Shown: positions 46,401-57,559 of the stretch, in pieces
Position numbering within the stretch: the first letter of the stretch is position 1
Layout: every line of letters begins with the position of its first letter
NCBI GenBank assembly: GCA_932294295.1
Contig: OW028577.1
Coordinates: 5,341,001 to 5,405,000 of the forward strand
Source of the DNA: Alitta virens
Lineage: Eukaryota > Annelida > Polychaeta > Phyllodocida > Nereididae
Direction: 5' to 3'
Length of the DNA stretch: 64,000 nt
The notes under the pieces: generated by a model
Told to the model about the DNA's origin: nothing
The model's input: only the letters and a program-made list of their open reading frames with translations
Database searches by the model: none
Made by a program: the position numbers and the translations under genes

Positions 46401-49313
46401 CATAAAAAGATGTTGCGATGCATAATTTTATATAAGCTATGTTGGATATCTTAAACGCTTCAATTAAAGTTGATAGTCTTTGAGTAGGCGTAGTCTAAAT
46501 GCACGTGTTCTTAAAATGTTTCAATTAAAAAAGGGAAAATAATATATGGAAATTGATAACGTCTTACCTGAAATAAGTCAACAGACAAATTTTGGGATTG
46601 TCAATAGGAACTACATTAATAGGCCAGCCTCTTATGATGTTAATTGTCCTTAAAAATCGAATATGTTCTGGTTCTTTGTCTTTTTCTAAATGCATAAAAA
46701 TATCGATAAAATCTGCTCTGCCAACAGCAAGTAGTTCCACATCATCCCGCGTGGTGACGGTGGCGCTGCGGAGGGCCCCATGCATCAAAGCTAATTCCTG
46801 GAACAAATGAACCGTGACAATGATTAGTAGGCCTATTTGTGGTTATGAATCAAGGACACATAATACAGTATGAGCTTTTTGTAACGAAACTCATGGTCAA
46901 TTTTGGATGCAACAAACGAAATACGTTTAGGTGCAAGAATTATATTGGGAGAAGGGGGGGGGGGGGGTAATTTATGGTGTTCCCAATAAGAATTTCCATA
47001 GCGCAGTCCTATTATCAATAGAAATGGTGGGTGGATTAGAGCCTTACGTCCTGTATTTCTGCACCTGATGGGGGGCTAATTAGGACAGGCAGGGACCATG
47101 CATCCTCGGTCCCAGTACCCTGGGAATCTACCCCTGAAGTTTCACTATTTCCCTTTTGACCTAGTTTACTGTTCAGCCAATCAGAGGGCTTGCTTAGAGG
47201 AGGTCTAAGCACCAATTTATGTGACCTTTCCTTTCACACCATTTATCCAGCCAATTTGCTGTGGTCTGGCACTGTTTGAATATGGGAGCTTGGATGACCT
47301 AGAGCATCCAAGATGAGAGCAACAAGTACAGACTTGTAAACTCAGTAATATCCAGCTCTTAACTTGACAGAGCAAGACTGAAATAACTTTACACATAGAA
47401 AACTGTGCCTGCTCATTATTACATAACTTGGTACTTTCTGATTTGACAACTGAACTTTTTTAATTATCTTGTATAGCATGCCATGCAACATGCATTTATG
47501 GTACTAAATCTTTAAACTGATTTATATTATAAATGAAATGTTGATAAGCTGTTCATTGTAGACAAAAGAAAGCTATTATCATGTTGAAATATTTAATTAT
47601 TACTGAATATAATAATATATTTGATACATGGATGTATTATGTCCATGATTGATGTTTAACATCATATTAGAGAAATGTTAAAAACCCAGCTTTAGTGAGA
47701 TGACTGCACCAGTGCTACTATTGTTATTGACTAAACACAAGTCATGAGCTTAGAGAAATTAGACCTAATTTCACTTTGACATTACTGAGGGGGTTAACTT
47801 GCTATTGGCTAAGACAAAACAGGGCAGGTCACCATGGTCATTCTCATAAATATGGATGAGTTGACCCGTATAGTGAAGCCAGTGGAGAGGGTTGCCAAGG
47901 CTTGTTGTGCGAGGGTGGGACCATGGCAATGAGATGAAGGATGAAACAGCCATCCAACTCAGGAATTGAACCCGGCCCCCAATGGTTGGAAGCCCAGCGC
48001 GCTACCACTGAGCTAGGCCCCCCACCCCCTAGGATATCATTGTTGACTGCAGAGGGTAGTATATATACTCATGGATATACTGCAAGTTTTTATATTGATA
48101 TTAATGTTTTTAAATAAAGAAGATTACAATTGTGACGAAACAAAAGGGCCAATTGCTGTTACGAGTGAGAATGACAAAGTATTCTATTAATTAACAGTAA
48201 GGTGGTCTTCATGTAAGGTTTCACTGTACAAAGAATATCAGTCGATTTATAAGCCCAGGGAAAGCCATAAATCTTGCAGTGCAAACCAATGATTCCATGT
48301 CAGGGACGGAGCTAGTGAAATCACAATAAAATCAATAGTAAATGTTATTTCCATCCAAATGGCAGGTGGATCACCCGCCATTTAGAGACCATTAATCAAC
48401 ATAATTACGACTTTTATACTGGTTTGTTAATGGGCTTTCTCTGTGAAGTTTGTCAGACTGGTAGATTCCTACTTTTCTATCGCGATAAGGGAAATGTACA
48501 TGGAAGAGACAAATAATGAAAAAGAAACAAAATAGTGAGAAAAAGAAATAAAACTCCACACAGATTTAGTAAATATGATATTAGGAAATATTTTTAAATT
48601 CCCTGAAAATTGGAAAGTGATATTTTTATTGAAATATGAGAATTTATGTGCTGAAGTGGCCATGATAGTTGAAAAAGACTCATGTTTGAACAGGCCGCTC
48701 GCCAAGGGAAGAAAAGATAAAGATACAAATAATAAAATAGGGTTGGCAAGTAAAAACACAAGGGTAATAACAGAGTATGACAACAAAGTAACCTAATTAT
48801 AAACATACAAATCATGTAGGCCTATGCGTGTTTTCTAATGACTTTGCAAACATACAGTACCAGGGTTTAGGGAATATAGCTGGCAGCACAATTTGAGCAA
48901 TTTTTTCTATATTTTCCATTATAACAAAAAAGTATTGTGCAATGATTTAGACATTGTAAGGCTAAATTTCAGGCATGTAGATATAATAGTATTAAAACGT
49001 GAAAATACTGCTGATTATGAAGTATTGCATATGCTGAGTATGCAAGTGTAATATTATTATATAAATATAATTGAGATGTGAAAATATTAATTTTATAAAT
49101 TTAAATTTGCTGCTCAACAGTTGGTAGGCCTAATATAAGTGAAGCTAATTGGACACTTAAAAGACAGGAATATGCTGGACCCTGCATGAAAACAGACACG
49201 CAGACTGGAGAACAGCAAACACAGATAGATTGATAGATAGATAGATTGATAGATAGATAGATTGACTAGATAGATAGATCGAAAGATATATAGATAGACA
49301 GATAGACATATAT

Positions 49314-49344
<31 letters not shown>

Positions 49345-52300
49345 GATAGATTGATAGATAGATAGATAGATAGATAGTTTGACTAGATAGATAGATCGAA
49401 AGATATATAGATAGACAGATAGACATATATATATATATATAGATAGATAGATAGATCATCAATCAATTCCTTACCCCAAAACTATTCCCTTTTCCAAGAG
49501 TTGCAGCAGTTCTCACATACTGTTCTTCAGTTTTTCGATCCGTTTCTAGTATGGTCACCACAGCTGTCAATCAAGAAGCATTTTATGGATAATTTGAACT
49601 TGAGTCAATGACTGCCTTTTTATATTGAGGGAATGATTGGACTTTAAGCCGTATCATCTCATCGTTTCGTCTGCCTCTAGCAGCTGTTCATACTAGGTGA
49701 TAAAAGAATCAGACCAGTAATATACAGTACAATACAATACAATTTGGAATAAAGATTATGAATCTGAGAATATTGACCTCTGCTCACCTGTGCCTGAAAT
49801 TATGAAGTAGAAATTGTCTGCCTTGTGGCCTTGGCGAATTATTATTCTCTTGGACTCATAACTGAAAATAGAAAAAAACAATCACTGTGAAAAAGTGCTT
49901 AAAGATCTATTTTCATGAATTTGGTCTGCTCTCTTTGGTTAGTAGTTTGTGTAATATCTGTCGTCTTAAATATAATCCAGTAAATTAGAGGCTCAAGAAT
50001 TTAAGTTCAACTATTAACTATTAAAAAAATGTAACAGCAGCAAGTGCATAGCTGATACACTGCCATCCATTGGACAGTATAGAATGTAGTCCTTTGGGTA
50101 TACAAAATGTAATTACAGAGAATAACCTGCAGGGGGGTAAGCATTCTGCAATCGCATCAAATCCTACAGCCAAGTACCCATTGGGCACCTCCAGGGTAGA
50201 GCGAAGGGCTGGTTAAGGAGGATATGTTCAGTTATTCCATGTATTGGTTGGGTTTGAACCTACAACCTTGTGTGTACAAGTGTAATTGAAATATTGTATT
50301 ATGTTGCAATGTGTTATGACACATACTCCTGTTGTACTGTTTTTTATTTATTTTTTATTACTATTATTATTATTAGTTTTATTTTTTTCTCTATTTTTGT
50401 TACTTTATTAATAATAAATTCTAAATGTTAAATATAATAGGGGATACATCCACCCTTGGGTAATGGTATTTTGTAAATGCTCGGATGTATCCCCTTCCAA
50501 CACATTATATGTTATTTTTATTCATGCTTTTTGTAACATATACTTGTAAATTATTGTACTTGAGTGTTGGAGAATAATAAAATGTCTAAATGTCTAACAT
50601 CTTATCCATCAGGCCAACGACACTAACAAAATGTATGCTCTTGGCAACAAAGCCAAACAAATAATCCAATTTTAAAAAAACTTCAACAACTCTTTGGCCT
50701 TTTTTTATAAATTACTTTACAAATGCTACATATATAATGTGCAGAACTAAGTAAAAATTAATTTTTTCGCTGATGCAACAAACTATGGTATGCATTTCGT
50801 GTTCCAATCTTCTTTCACAAACACAACTTCATACTAGTTGTCATAGTGACATCAATATAGATTGCTAGTTTGAAGTGTCCCTCACCATTCATACCAGCCC
50901 ACTCTGGCCAGTTTCTGCTGCATTTCAATTGGATATTCCCCGAACGCCTCATTGCATTGTTGAAGTCCCACTCTAGCTGTATGGAGTTGTTCGTCTGTCC
51001 TCTCTGGTGACGGGAGAGATAAAATGTGTTTGACTTCTGGAGTGACAGTTCTCTGCAATAAATTCAGTTAATACTGTATAGCTGTAATTGTAAATAGCCT
51101 GCAGCTATGCAATCTTGGATGCATGCATTTGGTTGGATCAGAGAAGTATTTAACTGAAAACCAGATTTAAGTCTAATCAACGGTGCTAATTTCTCGATGC
51201 CCCTTCATTTTATCGTTGATTAGCAAAGATTGCGAGATGATAATTTGGTCATGAAAAATACCTCGTTGCTTCATCTCCGAAATCTCATATAGGATCAATT
51301 AAGATTGGTCTCTACTGTCGGCTTCCAAACTTGTTATATTCAAATTTAAATGTTTCAGAAAAATTAAAAAAAAAAAAACATTTACCTGATTTTGAACTTT
51401 GTATTGTAAGGGATCAAACGATAGGCCATTCCCATAGACTGTTCTTCTCGTTTTGAGCAATTCATGTTGAAATTGGGCAAAGGACAGGTGTTTGGTGTCT
51501 GTAATTTGGCCTTCTCTCCTAAAAGGTAAAACAAGATATATATATATATACTCATAAAACTTCAAAATTGCTATATTCATTTGTCATAACACTCTTGAGG
51601 TGTTCCGACATTACTGTACTTATACAATATACATGCAGTTTACTTTGCTCGTATGATATGAGCTACCAGTGGCAAAATTAATTATGAGATACTAAGTCTC
51701 GGAGTCCACAACATGGTTGACTCACACATTAATCCATGGGTGGGGTCTTTTATTTGCTCAAGCATAGACACCGAGTGACTCTTACTTTGTGATTTCTGTA
51801 ACTTGAAGGAGGACCAAAACTTTCTTCACAGCTTTTCTGAACACTTCACCTGGCTGGAAGAAAAGTTTAAGTAGTCATCGTGTCGATATTTTTAATTTAT
51901 AAAAAGGAAACTGTCGACTAACTGTAACATGAAATCAGATCTTATTACACCCACATGTATATTGAATGATTATCATGGTAGCCTGTTAGGATGGGCTTGT
52001 GGTATTTGCAGTGCAGCAAAATTCATTTTAATATGCTTTCTTTCCTTGAAATATATCTCATTTTTTTGTTTCTCGATAACTAATGCCTCATGATAATAGT
52101 TCACAGGTAGATTATCCAAGATAAGTTTTAAGAGTAAAATATCACGTCTAACCTCAACAACTATTTTTACTATTCCTAATAAAGGGGGCGGGGGCCTAGC
52201 TCAGAGGTAGCACTCTGTGCTTCCAACCGCTTGGTCCCGGGTTCGATTCCCGGTCGAACCAAAGTTGGATGGCTGTTTCATCCTTTGTCTCATTGCCATG

Positions 52301-54142
52301 GTCTCTGCCTGTCCTAATTAGCCCAACTGGTGCAGAAATACAGGATGTAAAGCCATAATCACACACTCACACACTATTCCTAATAACAAATGTACATGTA
52401 AACTTTGAAATACCTGTTCCGAATTAGTAATCAGAACAAAAACTTCTTTGCAATCTTCTGGTGTCTTCTTTCGTATGTATAGATGAGGTTGCTCAGGCGA
52501 ACTATTTACTTGACTCATAATACTGTGCAAATTCTGAGAGCTATTATAACCTTTCAACTCGTGAATAATTTCTGACATATCTGGATCACTGTGACAAGAC
52601 ATTTTCTTAGTATCCATGTTAAATATCCCAGAAAAATAAATGTAATTCCTATGTAATTCCTATAATTCCAAGTAGCTCACCAAACTTTATATATGACCCC
52701 TACAAGTTGCTATTTCATGTATAGTATATACAGACCTGCTATTTTTTTATTTTAGAATACGAAATGTAAAGCATTCAATTATTCTTGTCATTCAATAAAA
52801 GAAGTATTGATCTTTATGCACTCTGGTGCATTAAACACAGCTATATGATTTCATAGCCTTGTTATTCTGTGAGATATGTTTGATCAGTAGACCATTAAGA
52901 GCACAGTATCTAATTGAAATATGCATTGAGCTTATGGAGTATGATTTAGGTGTAATTCGGTCAAGTAATTGTCTGCTAAACAGGTTTATGATGTATGAAT
53001 ATAAGATATAATCTTTCTTTTTTTTCTAATTGAAAAATAACCGTTATAAACACAGCGCTCAAGCAGAAATTTGATGGTTAAAAATGATAACAAGAATTAC
53101 TATATATAATTACCAATTGTACCATAAATTACCAGTACCAATAAAGTGGCATTGCATACCTAGTTTGCAACATCCTGCTAGACTAACGCACTATTTTTAT
53201 TCAAGGAAAGGCCTACTTTAATTTTCTGTATGAATTTTAAGAACTCTATTTATATGAACAATTCTGAATTCTGAAAAAGAAATACCGATGAAAAATTCAA
53301 GCACTTCTGTTATTTTGCTCTTTCTGAGCTATTTTATGTTATAGAGCCATCATTGTTTTAAATTCATGTTAATTTTTTAATATTATCTAATTTAATTCGA
53401 GTTATCAAATTGCACTTATACTTCCTTACTCAGTATAGTTTTGAAGATCTGTGTGTAAATTTGATTGAAAAATACAAAACAGCAGGGGCAAAACAATGAA
53501 AAGCTAAGAGTTCACCAACCACCACGACACAGCTTCCATCACAATAAAAAAAATGGGCCAATTGTTTCAACAGATTATTCATGATTGTCATTTTTGAAAT
53601 AAATATCCTGTTGGAAGAATTGCTAGTGATATACATGCTTGTATCCATGCCAAATATTTTGGAAAGACAGCATACTGCTAACTTACCTCAAATCCTTCTC
53701 GAACGTTTGGATTTTCAACCGGCATAGAAAACCGAGTGGATTGTCTTTTGAGGACAGAGTTATTCCAGGTCTTACTTCCAGTTGCATTTGCCATACTCAT
53801 GACCACTATCGACCCCAACCGAGATCGCCTTGTGATCGATCCGCCAGAAGATCGCCTTGGATCATCCTCGGCTGCGAAGGACATCTTGGACATTCGACTG
53901 ACCAATCGGGCCAGTTGGGGCTTCTTCTGACCAGGAAACATGGAAGACCGCCTTCTGGTAGCAGAAGCTCTTCCAGAAAAATTTCCAGAAGGCAAAGCTC
54001 TGATAGAGGCGGAACTTCGTCTCGGAGAACTGCTATTGCTTTGGGTCGAGTTTCGTCGATCCTCCTCTAGAATGTGGTGTATTCTTGATTTGTTCCGTAT
54101 CAGTTTTTTTGATACAGGTAATTCCGTTATTGGTTCATCCAT
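42347..54142 (-). CDS. CNBD2-like: Gene B: cyclic nucleotide-binding domain protein, CNBD2-like paralogue
   Basis: Coding exons in transcript order: 54142-53687, 51853-51786, 51518-51386, 51052-50886, 49861-49788, 49563-49475, 46797-46568, 46326-46166, 46009-45836, 45602-45538, 45459-45358, 43032-42889, 42484-42347. Total 2001 bases (666 aa), with all phases matching. The N-terminus (1-152) is Ser/Arg-rich. [12 protein letters not shown] is the family's basic helix. A cNMP domain follows, with [14 protein letters not shown] and the phosphate-binding cassette [16 protein letters not shown] (Glu and Arg kept). Then comes the second degenerate fold ([10 protein letters not shown]), a linker, and a C-terminus [16 protein letters not shown] and NWDAF that parallels gene A. 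The exon pattern of the shared core matches gene A, including equal 74-base and 89/83-base exons, so the two genes arose by duplication and face each other tail to tail. Confidence 0.85.
42525..42740. repeat. Dispersed repeat, copy 1
   Basis: It shares AACTCCACACAG, TTTTTAAATTCCC, AAAATTGGAAAGTGAT and TTGAACAGGCCGCTCGCCAAGG in the same order and orientation with 48549-48716. The family is not recognised and has no clear ends. Confidence 0.7.
43240..43504. repeat. (TCTA)n microsatellite in gene B intron
   Basis: Long TCTA array with TAGCCATC and TTTATC interruptions, about 650 bases upstream of the H1 promoter region. Confidence 0.9.
44152..44158 (+). promoter_or_regulatory. H1 AC box in the histone promoter
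   Basis: AAACACA, the element typical of linker-histone promoters, lies 177 bases before the H1 start codon. An ATTGG (reverse CCAAT) lies near 44263 and the intervening stretch is GC-rich (GCGCGC). No convincing TATA box lies at the expected distance. Confidence 0.55.
44335..44916 (+). CDS. H1: Linker histone H1, 193 aa
   Basis: A replication-dependent linker histone that binds nucleosome entry/exit DNA and compacts chromatin. The gene is intronless. Residues 1-30 are an Ala/Lys/Pro-rich tail. Residues about 31-105 are the winged-helix H15 globular domain ([45 protein letters not shown]). The C-terminal tail is built from Lys-Pro-Ala and TPKK motifs, with [14 protein letters not shown] present twice. 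The length is normal for invertebrate H1. GC-rich third codon positions set it apart from neighbouring genes. It lies on the opposite strand inside the gene B intron 43033-45357. A stem-loop and a purine element follow the stop. No other core histone gene is seen in the window. Confidence 0.95.
   Translation: MSDAVAAPAPAKAAPAKKAAPKKKVAPKKAEHPPVAIMVPAAIKALGDRKGSSLSAIKKYIAANYKVDIERLAPFLRKYLKKAVADGKLAQTKGSGASGSFKLAKKDAEEKPKKAAAKKPVKAKKPKSPAKAKTPKKVKTPKKSKPAKSPKKAAKKPAAAKKTPKKAAKKPAAAKKTPKKVAKKPAAKKAAKK
44953..44968 (+). terminator. Histone mRNA 3' stem-loop
   Basis: GGTCCTTTTAAGGGCC followed by ACCA: a 6-bp stem (one G-U pair) with a four-base loop, 36 bases after the H1 stop. A purine-rich CAAGAGAGCAGA at 44981-44992 fits the U7 snRNA target (histone downstream element). 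Together they mark cleavage without polyadenylation. Confidence 0.85.
47038..47110 (-). repeat. tRNA-derived SINE, tail fragment
   Basis: On the minus strand this reads CATGGTCCCTGCCTGTCC, then CTAATTAGCCC and GCAGAAATACAGGA. It matches the 3' part of the complete SINE at 52183-52372. The tRNA-like head is absent. Confidence 0.7.
47765..48030 (-). repeat. tRNA-derived SINE, copy with intact head
   Basis: On the minus strand the head carries box A (TAGCTCAGTGGTAG) and box B (GGTTCAATTCC), followed by the family's AGTTGGATGGCTGTTTCATCC body. After CATTGCCATGGTC the sequence departs from the 52183 copy. The left boundary is uncertain. Confidence 0.65.
48549..48716. repeat. Dispersed repeat, copy 2
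   Basis: Same order of conserved blocks and same orientation as 42525-42740, with several indels. It lies in the gene B intron 46798-49474. Confidence 0.7.
49205..49456. repeat. (GATA)n microsatellite with a duplicated block
   Basis: A GATA array in which a block containing GACTAGATAGATAGATCGAA, then an AGACAGATAGACA piece and a TA run, occurs twice about 117 bases apart. The Ser/Ile/Tyr-rich frame on the minus strand is an artefact. Confidence 0.9.
52183..52372 (+). mobile_element. Complete tRNA-derived SINE with target-site duplication
   Basis: A 190-base SINE flanked by a perfect 14-base duplication, ACTATTCCTAATAA, at 52169-52182 and 52373-52386. The head has RNA polymerase III box A (TAGCTCAGAGGTAG, 52197-52210) and box B (GGTTCGATTCC, 52240-52250). 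The anticodon-loop region CTTCCAA points to a tRNA-Gly(TCC)-like origin. The acceptor stem does not pair, so it is not a tRNA gene. It lies between the two candidate first exons and the shared exons of gene B. Confidence 0.85.
52414..52617 (-). CDS. CNBD2-like: Candidate alternative first exon of gene B
   Basis: An open frame of exactly 68 codons from ATG (52617) to a good donor after CAG (52414), in phase 0, the same phase as the 53687-54142 exon. Either exon can join the shared exon at 51853. It cannot follow the 54142 exon through its only good acceptor (CACAG near 52589), because that would put TGA in frame. Gene A has no counterpart. I therefore read it as a second start exon giving a 582-aa form. 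Residues include [19 protein letters not shown] at its end. Confidence 0.55.
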
Positions 54143-54576
54143 GTTTTAATATAATCATTGAGATTGGTCTTCTAGCAATCAAAATGATAATTAACTTCCA
54201 GTTGTTTGGATAATGGTAGTGTATATAATTTGACAAACAAAGATCCAATACCTTTAAGTAAGTCAGATAATTAAGGGGTAATTATCACAACCTCTACATA
54301 TAAAATGTTGTTGAGATTTTGTAACCTTGTCATTAACCTAATTGCTATCTTGTCCTCATCCTTGCATGAAAATGTGTGAATATAAACGCTCAAATGACAC
54401 TTGTCAAGTGAAAACACTACTTTGAAAGCATTGAAGTGGAGAGACTTTTCCATCAAAACAAAGTGGTAGGCATGACTACCTTCACAAGCAGCCTCTGTAT
54501 CTAGTGCCAAGTTTCCTTCCATCATTTTCTATGCACCCCGAACATCACGCAACATAAGAAGCACTTCCTCTCAGGA

Positions 54577-54612
54577 TTGCCATTGGCAAACCATTGGCAG
54601 AGCTGCTATTGG
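54577..54612 (-). promoter_or_regulatory. CCAAT cluster and X-box-like palindrome upstream of gene B
   Basis: Three CCAAT boxes read on the minus strand at 54582-54586, 54593-54597 and 54608-54612, about 440-470 bases before the gene B start at 54142. The first lies in TTGCC-ATT-GGCAA (54577-54589), which resembles an RFX X-box with a three-base spacer. This is an inference from motifs only. Confidence 0.35.
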
Positions 54613-54619
54613 CTGGGAT

Positions 54620-55566
54620 ACTTTGGACATGCAAAAGGGCTATGAAGAGCATTGATTCTGGTGACTGTATGACTAAATTAGTAAGAGAAGTGGTCTTGGA
54701 GCAGAGGGATAGGATGTAAATATGGTTATTGTCACAATTCCTGTTTCACCAAGGGATGCAACCACTAATTTTTCTATTTTATTGCATCATACACAAATGG
54801 ATAGGGAATCAGGATTGAATTGCTGGTGAGAAACATTGTAATTAGGTTATAAACAAGAGCTATGTACACTGTACAACCAGTCTACCATCAAATCCAGCTA
54901 TACAGAGAACCAGATTTCTATTTATTGAATTCTTTATATAGTTTATTTTTGCAATGTTGTATATTTTAAAACCTATTCCATATGATATTGCAATTAGATC
55001 CAAATTTTAACAGATTGGTTTAGATTTAATATTTTTTTAGTAGTATTAAATCTGCGCTATCATGTTGTTATTGTGCTATCATGTACATTGTACATATTAA
55101 TAAAAAATGTATTTCCTGGTGTCACAGTGTATAATAAATCCTATCTCATCTGTAATAGTTCGGGAAAGGCAAAGGTCCACCTAACAAAAAAACCTAGGTG
55201 TAAAGATAACCACATTAAATTATATCATAATTACGGCAACATTAAATATTTGTGCAATCATTATCTTCAGCAATAATGAAGCAGGTAAGAATATGCGAAT
55301 TGTCATTTAATAAATATATTATAAATCCTTGTTCATTCGATATATTTACAAGATTTGTTTATTGGATGTAGTTACAACATGTTATAAAGTAGAAGCTTTG
55401 CTTTTACTACAGTGCGAGTGAATTAGACTGCTAATGCTATTCTGATCCCAGCATTTATATTCACTCACCTTGTCAAATTTACCTGAAGTCTATTTCGTTA
55501 AATGATGCATGTGACATTTATTGTTAATGATGCAACACTTTTTAATACAATTACGGCTGGTTTGTA
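54620..55566. other. Intergenic, no gene seen
   Basis: AT-rich. One 67-codon frame at 55073-55276 has no protein-like character and no splice sites that would support it. Confidence 0.35.
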
Positions 55567-55675
55567 CCCAGATGGCATTCCAAATCGTATCAATGTCGGC
55601 TCGATGTTGGCGATGTTGGAACGATGTTGTACTGACATAGAAACGACACTGGCCCAATTTGGAATTCTATCCGGG
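55567..55675. repeat. 109-bp member of the 31474 MITE family
   Basis: Starts CCCAGATGGCATTCCAAATC and ends with the diverged complement AATTTGGAATTCTATCCGGG. The interior holds repeated GATGTTGG motifs. Confidence 0.7.
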
Positions 55676-55970
55676 TAAGAATGTGTAGTTTAAATGGTGA
55701 CATTATGAATGACAATAAAACCAGCCTTAAACTTTGTGGGAGGGTCAATATGAAAGGCTGATAGAGATAAATATATATACCACTAATTAAAACCACTTCT
55801 TTGTGGTCCATTTTGTTTTTAAACGTGACAAAGCTAATTAGGTTGTACAACAATCAATTTTGATGGTAGCATAAATAAAAAATGTTTCTACTACTGTAAC
55901 ATTGATATAGAAGTACGATGCATCATTCAACAAAGCAACTAAACATACAACTATATTCAAAGATTATGGT

Positions 55971-56700
55971 ATGGCAGCATCATTGATAAATGGAGCCATC
56001 AAACAAATGAAAAACATCAAAATAAAACGCCTGCCACCTGACACATTTTGCAGTGGCGGCAATTTTCCCCGGAGATATGCTGAAGAAATTCCACTTAAAA
56101 ATTGCGTCATATTTCATAATAATTGCCAAAATGGCCACAGCAACAAAACTTACACATTGAAAGAAATGAATTTATGGGTGAGAAACATATATAATTGTTG
56201 CAGCAGCAGAACGACCATATACTTTATAGGAGTAAAAACTGCCAGTTTTGCACTTGTGATGAATTAAATATGTTTGGATAGCTCTGGCAGCTGGAAGAGC
56301 ACTCAAAAGAATTGTAATACTGCCAAAATTGTGGAGGGCAAGAATGTGATTTTCTTGACAAGTATGAAAATTCTGGAGGTTTGGACATTCTTGAACCTGA
56401 ATACAAAGGACTTTACAGAGAACATTCATTTTTGTCTCCCCTAAAGTGCCAGATTTCATCAAACAGTCTGTTTCTCGAGATTTAAGGTCACACTATGAAA
56501 TGTTGATCATCCTTATGTACATAAAGGATTAATTGCCTTGATACACCTGCAAAACCTGGATAAGTACTCAGTTTGTAATCTTGATTAATACCAGCATATT
56601 CCAATTATAGCTTTAAATGGTACATAGTGTTATCTATTTGTTCCTTCTCTATTTTCCTAACAATCATTTATCTATGTACAATGTTTTTCTTCTAGAAAGG
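55971..56700 (+). pseudogene. Truncated glycosyltransferase pseudogene
   Basis: A 5'-truncated, stop-laden copy of the gene at 58130-60219. The first 60 codons match closely (INGAIKQMKNIK, PPDTFCSG, PLKNCVIFHNNCQNGHSNKTY, shown in parts). After about 56180 frameshifts accumulate, but RALKRIVILPK, SPKVPDFIKQS and a remnant of the C-terminal membrane segment near 56620 are still aligned. It lacks the DXD catalytic region. It probably arose by tandem duplication followed by decay. Confidence 0.8.
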
Positions 56701-57559
56701 AAGAACATCACACTACTGTCTTAACATAGAAACTCTGATATTAAAATTTGTGTATAATTTAGGCATTACTGCATTCCCATTTTTATTAATTAAAGCAAAA
56801 TATTAGAAAAATAACATCGAATATTTTCATTTGTAAATTAAAATCAAATTACTGGGAAAAAGAGTGGTTAACTCGTATTTGCAAGTTGCAAATGTGATGA
56901 AGTCTTGCAAAGATTTGCTTTTGTCATAAATTAAATTAGGGAACAAGTTAACATCTTTGCCTTCCTCTATAAAGCTTCTTTCTTCTTTTTGAAAAACATG
57001 AAAGCCAGAGGAATTAAAGCCAGCTCCCTACTTTGTGGAATATTCAATATTCTAATGCTTTTGATAATTAGTATTACACAATCTTTGATTTACACAGGAT
57101 GTTCACTTCATGTTTTCAACTGGGTTGAAAATGTGTAATATGGTATAGACTTATCGCTATGGTTACCCAATTTAGTGACAATTGTTCAAACAGTTTCTGT
57201 GAAGCGATACATTTCTTCGCCCCGTCATGTTTTCATTCAGTTTTTAATTATTGGCTGTCAACAAGTGAAACGATGTCTGGTTCCACTTCATTGAACTGCT
57301 TAATGGTGATCAGCCTATCAAATAAGGGAATGCACACTCGCAAATTTACCTACTGTAGTACCTAACATACTCGAGTGCGCTCCACCAATTACATCAACAA
57401 ATTTGTCTACTGTTATATCAACCTGGGTATGAGTGACATTCAGCAAATAAATTTCTTTGGAAACGTGGTAAGTAAAATGGCAGTAAGGATATCCAAGGAT
57501 TCCTTGTGCAGGTGATCGAGGCTTCTGAAAGCTTTTGAGACCATTCGGATAAGTGGTTT

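Noticed and set aside
49157..49462. 101-codon Ser/Ile/Tyr frame on the minus strand
   Set aside because: It is the GATA microsatellite read in frame.
50040..50290. Another SINE on the minus strand
   Set aside because: GGTTCAAACCC resembles box B, but there is no box A and no match to the confirmed SINE body.
52190..52258. Functional tRNA-Gly gene
   Set aside because: Boxes A and B are good but the acceptor stem does not pair. The unit has a SINE body and a 14-bp target duplication.
57159..57365. 68-codon plus-strand frame
   Set aside because: No splice sites, no homology I recognise and no supporting neighbours.
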